Below, one piece after another: positions 1 to 8,266 of a stretch of 37,732 bases of DNA; the stretch's first letter is position 1, and every line of letters begins with the position of its first letter. The DNA comes from Dyella sp. ASV21 (lineage in GTDB: Bacteria; Pseudomonadota; Gammaproteobacteria; Xanthomonadales; Rhodanobacteraceae). The translations under genes and the position numbers were made by a program. Below the pieces are notes generated by a model. The model had not been told where the DNA came from. It worked only from the letters and a program-made list of their open reading frames with translations, and did no database searches. Location: the NCBI RefSeq assembly GCF_016428975.1, contig NZ_JAELTT010000043.1, forward strand, positions 1-37,732. The letters run 5' to 3'.

Positions 1-3000
1 CGTTGCCGCTGGCAGCGGTTGCCATGAAGGTGGGGGCAGCCGCCGGGGCCGCGTTAGCGGTGGCCGCGGCAGCGGGGGCAGCCGGCGCGGCGGCGTCCGG
101 CGGCAGGAGTTGGTCGATGTGCATGGCGAGGCGCTCGAAAGAGGAGAACGACTCCATCAGTTCGCGGAAGGTGATCTTCAGCGCGAAGGTCTTTTGCAGC
201 TGCAGCGCGACTTGCGTCAGCGCCAGCGAATCCAGGCCCAACTCGACAAAGCCCGAGCTGGGATCGGCGCCAGCCAGTTCGGTGCCGGCGACGTCTTCGA
301 ACAGCTCGACGAGCTGGTTGAGCAAGCGGCTATAGCGAGCCGAGCCGGCGCTGGCGCCGGAGAGGTTGGCATCCATGGAGCTCTCCGCTACGGGGGCAGT
401 CGGTGGGTTGAACAAGGAAATGACGTTGTCGTGCTGGGGCGATGCAGGCGATGCCGTCGGCGCCTGCATCGGGCGCGGCGCGGCCTCGATCCAGTGGCGT
501 TTGCGTTCGAACGGATAGGTGGGCAACAGGATGCGGCGGCGATGTTCGCGTCGATCCAGGCGCGCCAGGTCGATCGCGGCGCCTGCGCACCACAGCTGGC
601 CTAAGGCTTCCAGCAAGGCGGCGCGCTCACGCTCGGGCGCATCGGCCAGGGACGAGGCGATCGTGCGGCCACGGCTTTGCGGGTGCTGGCGGGCGAGCGT
701 GCTCAGCGCGGTGCGCGGACCAACTTCCAGGAACACCGTGTCAGCCTGGGCCAATTGATCGAGCAGCGCGCTGGAGAAGCGCACGGTGCCGCGCAGATGG
801 CGTGTCCAGTACTCGGCCGAGGTGGCTTGTGCGTCGGTGAGACGTTGCCCACTGAGCGTGGAGATGATGGGCAGTGTCGGTGCGGCCAGCGCGATGCTCG
901 CTACTTCTGCGCCGAACGGTGCGAGTGCGGGGTCCATCATCGCCGAATGGAAGGCGTGAGAGGTCTGCAGCACGCGGCAGGCAATGCCATCGCGCTCCAG
1001 TTCGGCGCGGAAGGCTTCCACGCTCGCGCTGTCGCCGCTTACCACGCAGGCTTGCGGGGAATTCTCGGCGGCGAGCTGAAGTGGGCTCGGCAGGCGCGGT
1101 GTGAGCGTGGCGGCATCCATGCGAACCGACAACATGGAACCGGCCGGCAACGCCTGCATCAGTCGGCCGCGCCGGGCGACCAGCCGCGCGCCATCGGCGA
1201 GCGACATCACGCCAGCGAGCACGGCGGCCACGAACTCACCCACGCTGTGCCCGATCATCGCGACCGGGCGCACACCCAGGCTCAGCCACCATTGCGCGAG
1301 TGCGTATTCGATGGCGAACGTGGCGGGCTGGGTCAGCGAGGTTTCGCGCAAGGCATCCGGATCGTCGGCGAACAGGCGTTCGCGCAGATTGAAGCCCAAT
1401 TCGCCGTGCAGTTCGTTGGCGCACGCGTCCAGCGCCTGCTGGAACACCGGCTCGGTGGCGTACAGCGCGCGGCCCATGCCGGCGTACTGCGAGCCCTGTC
1501 CCGGGAACAGGAACACCACGCCAGGCGTCGCTTGGGAGGCACGCGCCTGCGTGGCGGTGAGCGCGCCCAGGCGTGCGCTGGCATCGGCCGTATCGCTGGC
1601 CACGGCGAACAGCCGCTGCCCGAATCGCTTGCGGCCATGCGCGAGCGTGTAGGCGACATCGGCGAGGTTGCTGCTCGGATGCGCGTTCAGATGATCGGCG
1701 AGACGCCGTGCCGCCATGCTCGCCGCCTCGGCGGTGCGCGCCGAGAGCAACAGTAATTGCGGACCCTCCGCCGGCTCGGACGCGAGCGCGGGCGGTGCTT
1801 CTTCCAAAATGACGTGCGCATTAGTGCCGCCGACGCCGAACGAACTGACACCGGCGCGCAGCGGCCCACGCTCGGACGCCCATGGACGCAGTTCGGCGTT
1901 GACCACAAAGGGTGTATCGGCCAGCGCCAGTTTGGGATTGGCCGATTGATAGTGCAGTGTCGGCGGCAACAGGCGCTCTCGTAGCGACAACGCGGTCTTG
2001 ATGACGCCGGTGGCGCCCGCTGCCATTACCAGGTGGCCCATGTTGCTCTTGACCGAGCCGATGGCGCAGAAGCCGCGATCGTTCGTATGTTGGCGATAGG
2101 CGGTGGTAAGCCCCTCGATCTCGATGGGATCGCCCAGCGGCGTGGCCGTGCCGTGGGCCTCCACATAGGAAATGGAGCGTGCATCGACGCCGGCATCGGC
2201 CAGCGCCATGGTGATGACCGCCGCCTGGCCGGCGCTGCTGGGGGCGGTGAAGCTGGCCTTGAGGCCGCCGTCGTTGTTGATGGCGACGCCGCGGATGATC
2301 GCGTGGATGGTATCGCCATCGCGTTCGGCATCGGAGAGGCGCTTGAGCAGCACCGCTGCGGCGCCATCGCTGAACACGGTGCCCTGGGCCTGCGCATCGA
2401 AGGTGCGTGTGTGGCCGTCGGGCGAGAGCATGGAGCCTTCCTGCGAAAGGTAGCCGCTGCGCGGGGGGCAGGTGATCGACGCACCGCCGGCCAACGCCAT
2501 GTCGCACTGGCCGGCGCGCAGGGCGGCCGTAGCCTGGCATATCGCGACCAGCGAGGTGGAGCAGGCGGTGTTCATGCTGACGGCCGGCCCGGTGAGGTTG
2601 AGCTTGTACGCGACGCGGGTGGTCAGGTAGTCCTTCTCGTTGGCCAGCATCACCTGGAAAGCACCGAGTTTGTCGATCAGGTCCGGGCGGGTACTGAGCT
2701 GGCGCTGGAAGTAGGTGGCGTTGTGCATGCCGCCGAACACGCCCACCGGCACGTCGTGCGCATCGGGTACGTAGCCGCCGCGTTCAAGGCATTCCCAGCA
2801 CAGTTCCAGGAAAACGCGCTGCTGCGGATCGGTTAGCTCCGCTTCGCGCGGCGACATGCCGAAGAAGGCGGCGTCGAAGTCCTCCACGCCCTCGACGATA
2901 CCGCGCGCGGCGACGTAGGCAGGGTCGTTGCGTTCGTCGGCAGGCACGACCGGGTCCAGCTGTTCGGGCGTGAAGAAGCTGATCGACTCGCGGCCTTCAC

Positions 3001-5485
3001 AAAGATTGCTCCAGAACGCCTCTACGTTGGATGCGCCGGGAAAACGCCCGCTCATGGCAATGATGGCGATGGCCTCGCCATGATCCGGGCGGCGGCCGCG
3101 CGACAGGCGTGCGGCCAGCGGCGAGGTGTGCCGATGGCCCTGGATAAGCGCCGCCAGTGCGGCGGGTGTCGGTTCGGCGAAAAAGGCCGGAATAGTGGGT
3201 GCGGCGGATATTTCCGCGTGAATGCGTGCCAGTGTGCGCACGGCAAGCAGCGAGTGGCCGCCGAGGTCGAAGAAATGGTCGAGTCGACCCACTTGGTCCA
3301 GACCGATCATGTCGGCGAACAGTTCGCACAGTTTCTGTTCGACGCTGTCTTGTGGGGCGACATAGGCGTCCGCCAGTTCGGGGCGGCGGCTGTCGGGCAT
3401 GGGTAGGGCGCGACGATCCAGCTTGCCGTTGGGGGTGACCGGCAGGGCATCGAGGCGCAGATAGATGGCTGGCACCATGAATTCGGGCAAGGTCTGCGCC
3501 AGTTGCTCGCGCAAGCGGCGTGCGCTCAAGCGGCTATCGTCGGCCACGTAATAGGCCACCAGGCGCTTTTGTCCCGGGCGATCTTCGCGCGCCAGTACCG
3601 CGCAGGCGCGAACGCCTTCGACGCGTTGCAGCGCGGCTTCGATTTCACCCAGTTCGATGCGGAAGCCGCGAATCTTCACTTGGTGATCCGTACGGCCGAT
3701 GAACTCGACGACGCCCTCGGGCAGCCAGCGCACGAGGTCACCCGTGCGATAGAGGCGCTCGCCGGGTGCGGCGAATGGATCGGCCACGAAGCGTTCGGCG
3801 GTCAGTTCCGGTTGGCCCAGGTAGCCGCGCGCCAAGCCGGCACCGCCGATGTACAGCTCGCCCGCCACGCCCACCGGCACGTGCTCGCCACGCGCGTTGA
3901 GCACATGCAGGGTGGTGTTGGGAATGGGGCGGCCGATGGGTATGGAATGCGCCTGTGTATCCAGCGTGCGCGGAATGCGGTAGGTGGCCGAGAAAGTGGT
4001 GCATTCGGTCGGGCCGTAGCCGTTGATGATGGTGATGTCCGGCAAGGCGGCGTATGCCTTGCGCACATGCGCCACCGAGAGTGCTTCGCCACCGATCAAT
4101 AATTGCCGCAGGCCGTCGAGGCGGCTGGCGTCGTCGTCCACGATGGCGTTGAACAGCGCGGCAGTGAGCCACGCGATGCGCGCATCGTGGCGCTGGATCG
4201 TGCGTGCAAGGCCGCAGCCGGTGGGAATGCGTTCGCCGTAGATAATGCAGGTGCCGCCATTGAGCAGCGGTGCCCATACTTCCAGGGTGGAGGCATCGAA
4301 GCCCAGTGGCGCGGCGTGCAACATGCGCGGTGCATCACCCAGGTTGATGTAATCCACGTCCCGCACCAGGCGGATGATCGAGCGGTGCATGATCTGCGCG
4401 CCCTTGGGCGTGCCAGTGGAGCCCGAGGTGTACATCACATAGGCGAGCGCGCTGCCATCGACCACGGGCAGTGCGATCGGCGGCGCTTCGGCATCGAGTT
4501 GCGCGGGTGTCAGCACGGGCAGGTCTACGCCCGGCAACGCCGGGCTATCGGCCGCCGCGATGAGCAGGCGTGCGCGGGCGTCGCTGAGCGTGAAGGCCAG
4601 CCGTTCCGCCGGGTGGCTGGCATCCAGCGGAAGAAATGCGGCACCGACCTTGAGAATGCCCAGCATGGCCGCGATGGCGGCGGGCGAGCGCTCCAGCATC
4701 AGGCCGACGATATCGCCCGGCTGGATGCCGGCGCCGATCAGGCTGGCCGCGATCCGATCGGTCCAGGTGACCAATGCGTCGTAACGCACCGACGCGCCAT
4801 CCGCGACGATGGCGAGACGATCGGGGTGGCGGCGCGCGGTGGAGGCGAACAGGCCGTGCACGGTGTCATGGGCATGACGCGGTACGGCGGTCTCGTTCCA
4901 GCGGCCAAGCAACTGCGCACGCTCGATGGGATCGATAACGTCGATGTCGCCGAGCAGTGCGTCGTCCTTGGCGGTGAGGGCGGCGAGTGCGCGCGCGAGA
5001 CAGCGCGCGAACAGTACCGCGCCCAGCTCATCAAACGGTGCTTCGTAAGCCAGTCGCAGGGCGTCACCGGCGGACTGCCACTGGCTGTGTGCGAGCGTCG
5101 TTGCCTCGGGTGCCGTATCGCTGGCGCACCAGGCGGCGCGGGTCTCGGCATCGCCGGCATCGGCAAGGCGTGTGGCTACCTCGCGCAGCCAGGTGTCGCG
5201 CTGCATCTCTCGCGGTACGGGAAGAAGCGTCTGGCGCTGGTGGCTTTGCTCGCTCAGCGTGGCGAGCACGTCGGCTGCGCCGGTAAGGCGCGATTCGGTC
5301 AAGGCCAGCGCAGCGCACAGCAGCACGGTGGGTGTGCAGGTGAGGTTTGCGGATGTCGAGACGGACAGCGGGAAGCTGGCTTGGTGCCAGTGCGCATCCA
5401 GTCCGCCACTTTGACGCAGCAGTACGTCGAACAAGCCCGGCGCAGGGGGCGTGGAGGCGTGACGGTCGGAGCTGGTCGTATTCAT
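1..5485 (-). CDS. Hybrid non-ribosomal peptide synthetase / type I polyketide synthase, C-terminal part outside the window
   Basis: 1828 codons are visible from the ATG at 5485, and the reading frame is still open at base 1. Visible order: about 190 N-terminal residues whose last 50 resemble the end of a condensation domain (no HHxxxDG motif); an adenylation domain (YTSGSTGTPKG at 352-362, GYGPTE near 490, YRTGDL, GRxDxQVKIRG near 600, NGKLDR near 683); a peptidyl carrier (DLGGHSL, Ser745); a ketosynthase from about 803 (TACSTS with Cys975, then EAHGT and NMGH); an acyltransferase (PGQGSQ near 1325, GHSVGE with Ser1414, HAFH); and a second carrier (LGLDSL, Ser1753). The last 35 residues are an Ala/Pro-rich linker. 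HAFH indicates malonyl-CoA. The product so far would be an amino acid extended once and left as a beta-keto thioester, because no KR, DH or ER is present. Read by eye, the A-domain code is approximately D-A-L-W-L-G-G-T-F; the retained first Asp suggests an alpha-amino acid, and I do not assign the substrate. A same-strand cupin gene lies 48 bases upstream. Confidence 0.93.
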   Translation of the reverse strand, partial: MNTTSSDRHASTPPAPGLFDVLLRQSGGLDAHWHQASFPLSVSTSANLTCTPTVLLCAALALTESRLTGAADVLATLSEQSHQRQTLLPVPREMQRDTWLREVATRLADAGDAETRAAWCASDTAPEATTLAHSQWQSAGDALRLAYEAPFDELGAVLFARCLARALAALTAKDDALLGDIDVIDPIERAQLLGRWNETAVPRHAHDTVHGLFASTARRHPDRLAIVADGASVRYDALVTWTDRIAASLIGAGIQPGDIVGLMLERSPAAIAAMLGILKVGAAFLPLDASHPAERLAFTLSDARARLLIAAADSPALPGVDLPVLTPAQLDAEAPPIALPVVDGSALAYVMYTSGSTGTPKGAQIMHRSIIRLVRDVDYINLGDAPRMLHAAPLGFDASTLEVWAPLLNGGTCIIYGERIPTGCGLARTIQRHDARIAWLTAALFNAIVDDDASRLDGLRQLLIGGEALSVAHVRKAYAALPDITIINGYGPTECTTFSATYRIPRTLDTQAHSIPIGRPIPNTTLHVLNARGEHVPVGVAGELYIGGAGLARGYLGQPELTAERFVADPFAAPGERLYRTGDLVRWLPEGVVEFIGRTDHQVKIRGFRIELGEIEAALQRVEGVRACAVLAREDRPGQKRLVAYYVADDSRLSARRLREQLAQTLPEFMVPAIYLRLDALPVTPNGKLDRRALPMPDSRRPELADAYVAPQDSVEQKLCELFADMIGLDQVGRLDHFFDLGGHSLLAVRTLARIHAEISAAPTIPAFFAEPTPAALAALIQGHRHTSPLAARLSRGRRPDHGEAIAIIAMSGRFPGASNVEAFWSNLCEGRESISFFTPEQLDPVVPADERNDPAYVAARGIVEGVEDFDAAFFGMSPREAELTDPQQRVFLELCWECLERGGYVPDAHDVPVGVFGGMHNATYFQRQLSTRPDLIDKLGAFQVMLANEKDYLTTRVAYKLNLTGPAVSMNTACSTSLVAICQATAALRAGQCDMALAGGASITCPPRSGYLSQEGSMLSPDGHTRTFDAQAQGTVFSDGAAAVLLKRLSDAERDGDTIHAIIRGVAINNDGGLKASFTAPSSAGQAAVITMALADAGVDARSISYVEAHGTATPLGDPIEIEGLTTAYRQHTNDRGFCAIGSVKSNMGHLVMAAGATGVIKTALSLRERLLPPTLHYQSANPKLALADTPFVVNAELRPWASERGPLRAGVSSFGVGGTNAHVILEEAPPALASEPAEGPQLLLLSARTAEAASMAARRLADHLNAHPSSNLADVAYTLAHGRKRFGQRLFAVASDTADASARLGALTATQARASQATPGVVFLFPGQGSQYAGMGRALYATEPVFQQALDACANELHGELGFNLRERLFADDPDALRETSLTQPATFAIEYALAQWWLSLGVRPVAMIGHSVGEFVAAVLAGVMSLADGARLVARRGRLMQALPAGSMLSVRMDAATLTPRLPSPLQLAAENSPQACVVSGDSASVEAFRAELERDGIACRVLQTSHAFHSAMMDPALAPFGAEVASIALAAPTLPIISTLSGQRLTDAQATSAEYWTRHLRGTVRFSSALLDQLAQADTVFLEVGPRTALSTLARQHPQSRGRTIASSLADAPERERAALLEALGQLWCAGAAIDLARLDRREHRRRILLPTYPFERKRHWIEAAPRPMQAPTASPASPQHDNVISLFNPPTAPVAESSMDANLSGASAGSARYSRLLNQLVELFEDVAGTELAGADPSSGFVELGLDSLALTQVALQLQKTFALKITFRELMESFSSFERLAMHIDQLLPPDAAAPAAPAAAATANAAPAAAPTFMATAASGN

Positions 5486-5533
5486 GGCATGGACTACGCG
5501 TGCGTCGACAACGGGCGGTGGTGCGAGCAGGCG

Positions 5534-6451
5534 TCAGTCCGCAACGGCATAAGCCGTGCGGTGCGCCAAGGAGGGGCAGGCCGGGGGGTGGCTGCCCTGG
5601 CCATGCATGGCGATCACGGCGGCTGCGCCGAAGTAGTTCAGGCGATCCAGTAGCGGATGACTGCCGACACGCGGTGGCTTGAGCCCCTTGCTGCGCAACA
5701 GGTCGTTGAGCACGTGCTCCATCGCGTTGCGGCGTGTCGCCTCGGTGCTGTAAGTGAGGCTGATGGTGATGGAAGGGTCATCCCCCGTTTCCACCATGTG
5801 CGGGCAAGTGATGGGGATATACACGCCCATACCGGGCGATACCTCGAACACGTGGGCGCGTTCGCGGAAGGATTCGTCCCACTTCACCTTGTCCAGCTCA
5901 TGGCGCGAATGAAAGCACTCGCGTGCCTGTTCGCTGCAAACATCCAGGTCTTCGGCATCCCACACGTAGACCTTCTTGGTGCCATGGATCTGCAACAACA
6001 TGCCGTGATTGCGATCGATATGGAACGGCGTGACGGTGTGTGGCGAGGCGATGAAGATCCAGCCGGCGCGGTAGTACATGCCCGGGTCCTTTTCTTCCAC
6101 CTGCGACTTGACCGAGTCGAGTACGAAATCCACCAGCGCGCGATAGGTCGGGTCCGCCTGCACGTGACGCAGCAGCATCCAGGCCTTGGCTTCGTTGATG
6201 CCTTGCAAGGTATCGGTGACCGAACGGCGATTGGGATACAACCGCGCGACGTCGTCGAAGTTGGCGTCCGCGCCTGCCGTGTTGTTGAAGGTGAAAAGAT
6301 GGCTGCTGCCTTGGAAGCGTTTGCCCAGGGCGACCAGTTGGTCAGGTTGCAGCAGGGGGTGATCGGTCAACGTGTGGCGCAGACCCTGCGTGTGCAAAGG
6401 GTCGAACGTGGACCAATCCATATCGATCAATGCGGCTGTGCCGGCATGCAT
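5534..6451 (-). CDS. Cupin-like JmjC-family protein, probable Fe(II)/2-oxoglutarate oxygenase
   Basis: 305 residues. A cupin/JmjC-like fold is indicated by FHIDRNHG (His144, Asp146) and, 70 residues later, ITCPHMVETG (His218), which together make a complete HxD...H iron triad. A Lys lies in GTKKVYVWD between them, where JmjC-like proteins often bind 2-oxoglutarate. The family includes protein and small-molecule hydroxylases and is common next to peptide biosynthetic or TonB-receptor genes. The start at 6451 is chosen because GGGGGAGGG lies about 9 bases upstream; a second Met at residue 11 is less well placed. The NRPS-PKS start is 48 bases downstream on the same strand, so cotranscription is likely and a tailoring role is possible. 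The C-terminal 40 residues look unstructured. The substrate cannot be read from the sequence. Confidence 0.8.
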   Translation of the reverse strand: MHAGTAALIDMDWSTFDPLHTQGLRHTLTDHPLLQPDQLVALGKRFQGSSHLFTFNNTAGADANFDDVARLYPNRRSVTDTLQGINEAKAWMLLRHVQADPTYRALVDFVLDSVKSQVEEKDPGMYYRAGWIFIASPHTVTPFHIDRNHGMLLQIHGTKKVYVWDAEDLDVCSEQARECFHSRHELDKVKWDESFRERAHVFEVSPGMGVYIPITCPHMVETGDDPSITISLTYSTEATRRNAMEHVLNDLLRSKGLKPPRVGSHPLLDRLNYFGAAAVIAMHGQGSHPPACPSLAHRTAYAVAD

Positions 6452-6695
6452 GACTTACACCCTCCCCCGCGTGCTGCGGAACAGACCCGCCTTGCGAGTC
6501 CCCCTGGTGTTCGACAGGCGCCGCTGGAAGCCACAAAAGGGTGCGAAAGCCAGTGGTTCTGCATTGCCCGGAATGGCTGTGATTGTCGGCTGATCGCTGG
6601 CGTTTTTCCCTAGACCATCCCGTCTATTCCTGCCCCTATCCCTTACTGCCTATGACCGAGTCGACGCATCAAAACAGGTGCGAAGGCGGGGCGGG

Positions 6696-7475
6696 CTATT
6701 TCGCCTGAAACGCGAACAACCACAGGATGGCGCCCTGAACGGGCGAGCCGACCCAACTCACGCGGTAGGTGCCGGCGGCATCGACCTGGCGGTACGCGAC
6801 GGCGCATTGCACGCCGCTGTTGTCAGGCAGCATGAGATAGCTGTCGATCAGCGTGAAACCGTTATCGGGCTTGACCGTCATGCGTTTAACGCCCGCATCG
6901 CCCCACCACACGGCGATCAAGGTGGCCGGCCCGGTCGTGGTGACGCTGCCGCTGGTGAGCACCAGGTCAGCAGCGGGATAGTTTTGGGCGACAGCCTGCA
7001 GTAGGCCGGCGTGGGTCACCTCGATGAACGGCACCGAGATTTCGCCCTCGGGATAACCGGACTTGTCGATGCGCACGGTATGCCCGTGGCCACCTTTGCC
7101 GGCCACCGCGACATACGCGTTGACGTTGAAGGCGCCACCGTAGCCGTTATAGACGGGGCCGCCGCCGATTCGTTTCCAGCGATTGCCATAGCTGTCTTCG
7201 GGCGTGTTGGCGTTCTTGGTGTAGCCGCCATTGAGCACGATGAATGAGCTTCCGCTTGGCTGGGTGTCGAGCGGGGCCGTGACGGCCGGCGTGCTGCCCA
7301 TGCCCTCGGAGTGGGTGAGCAAGGTATGCGCGCCCAGGGCAGGGTTGGCCGGGGGCGTGGTATCGATGCCCCCATTCGTGGCGTGGCCTTGGGTCGATGC
7401 GGCGCCGGCCACGAACAGGGCAACGAAGCGCATCCATGAGGTGCGACGTGGCGGACGTCCGGAGGTGGAATGCAT
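6696..7475 (-). CDS. Secreted protein of unknown function
   Basis: 259 residues from the ATG at 7475, which has GAAGGG 5 bases upstream; the frame extends further upstream but without a ribosome site. Residues 1-32 form a secretion signal with basic residues, a hydrophobic stretch (FVALFVAGAAS) and a likely cut after GHA. The mature part is rich in Gly, Thr, Val and aromatic residues, contains alternating patterns typical of beta-strands, and ends with a motif around VSWVGSPVQGAILWLFAF. It has a single Cys (in GVQCAV) and no metal-binding or catalytic motif that I recognise. It is the first gene of a possible same-strand run leading to the cupin and the NRPS-PKS, with 244 bases between it and the cupin. 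A beta-sandwich surface or matrix protein is a guess only. Confidence 0.72.
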   Translation of the reverse strand: MHSTSGRPPRRTSWMRFVALFVAGAASTQGHATNGGIDTTPPANPALGAHTLLTHSEGMGSTPAVTAPLDTQPSGSSFIVLNGGYTKNANTPEDSYGNRWKRIGGGPVYNGYGGAFNVNAYVAVAGKGGHGHTVRIDKSGYPEGEISVPFIEVTHAGLLQAVAQNYPAADLVLTSGSVTTTGPATLIAVWWGDAGVKRMTVKPDNGFTLIDSYLMLPDNSGVQCAVAYRQVDAAGTYRVSWVGSPVQGAILWLFAFQAK

Positions 7476-7585
7476 GAGGACCCTTCGAAAGTTGGATATT
7501 GCGAATGACATCATGCTGTGTCCAGAATGATCGCCGACCCTCGGCAAGAGGGCACCAGGGTATTGCCACCGGAGGGGGAGCCGGC

Positions 7586-8266
7586 TTGGCCAGCGAAACC
7601 GACTTTCTCGACATGTATCGGACGCTCGGCTTACGGCCGGGGTGCGGCTTGCCCGAACTCAAACAGGCATATCGTCGCCATGTATCGCGGATGCATCCTG
7701 ATCGGCGCGGCGACGCCCCCGTGGACCCGGTGGCCGCGGCGCGCCTGCAACGGCTGATTGCCCAGTACGATGCCGCGATGGCCTTTGAGCGTGAGCATGG
7801 CCGCTTGCCGGGCTCGGCGACGCGCGTGCGCTTTGCGGTGCCCGAGAGCGTGATGCCGTTGCCCGCCGCATCGACGCTCAGGCAGCGGCGCCCCGCCTGG
7901 CGGCATCCGCTAGTGACGCTGTTGTTGCCGGTACTGGCGCTGGTGGTGCTCGGCTGGGACATGCTGGGCCGCCCGGCGTTGGCGCCCTCGACTACTTCGG
8001 ATGTTCCTGCTGAGGAAGCGCGGCCACTCGGCGCAACCGCGACACCGGTCGCCAGGCTTTCGCTCGGCATGACGCGCGATGACGTGCGTGAGGCACTTGG
8101 TGAACCGTCCAGTGTGCACGGCGAGCGATGGGAATACGGCCCGTCATGGGTGCGTTTCGACGATGGTCGCGTGGTCGATTGGTATAGCTCGCCGCTGCGC
8201 TCCCTCGGCGCGGTGACCGCTACCCCTGGCACGCCGCCGTCCATGCCGTCCGACGCCGGCAACTAG
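7586..8266 (+). CDS. Membrane J-domain protein with C-terminal BamE/SmpA-like segment
   Basis: 226 residues if translation starts at the TTG at 7586, which has GGAGGGGG 7 bases upstream; upstream in-frame starts at 7499 and 7505 lack such a site. Residues 5-75 form a J domain (LDMYRTLGL, ELKQAYRRHVSRMHPD with the HPD tripeptide that stimulates Hsp70 ATPase). Residues about 110-132 form one membrane helix (LVTLLLPVLALVVLGW). After a Pro/Thr linker, LSLGMTRDDVREALGEPS followed by short strands ending in FDDGRVVDWY resembles the SmpA/OmlA (BamE) fold. The J domain would face the cytoplasm and the BamE-like part the periplasm. The stop codon overlaps that of the opposing sugar transferase gene. 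A DnaK co-chaperone role is inferred from the HPD motif alone. Confidence 0.8.
   Translation: MASETDFLDMYRTLGLRPGCGLPELKQAYRRHVSRMHPDRRGDAPVDPVAAARLQRLIAQYDAAMAFEREHGRLPGSATRVRFAVPESVMPLPAASTLRQRRPAWRHPLVTLLLPVLALVVLGWDMLGRPALAPSTTSDVPAEEARPLGATATPVARLSLGMTRDDVREALGEPSSVHGERWEYGPSWVRFDDGRVVDWYSSPLRSLGAVTATPGTPPSMPSDAGN

Noticed and set aside
677-1756. Long plus-strand open frame of 359 codons
   Set aside because: It lies wholly opposite the NRPS-PKS acyltransferase region, has no ribosome site and an Arg/Gly/Ala/His-rich composition typical of antisense frames in GC-rich DNA.
4103-5653. Plus-strand open frame of 516 codons
   Set aside because: It is antisense to the adenylation domain and cupin end, with no recognisable domain; the minus-strand proteins carry clear motifs.
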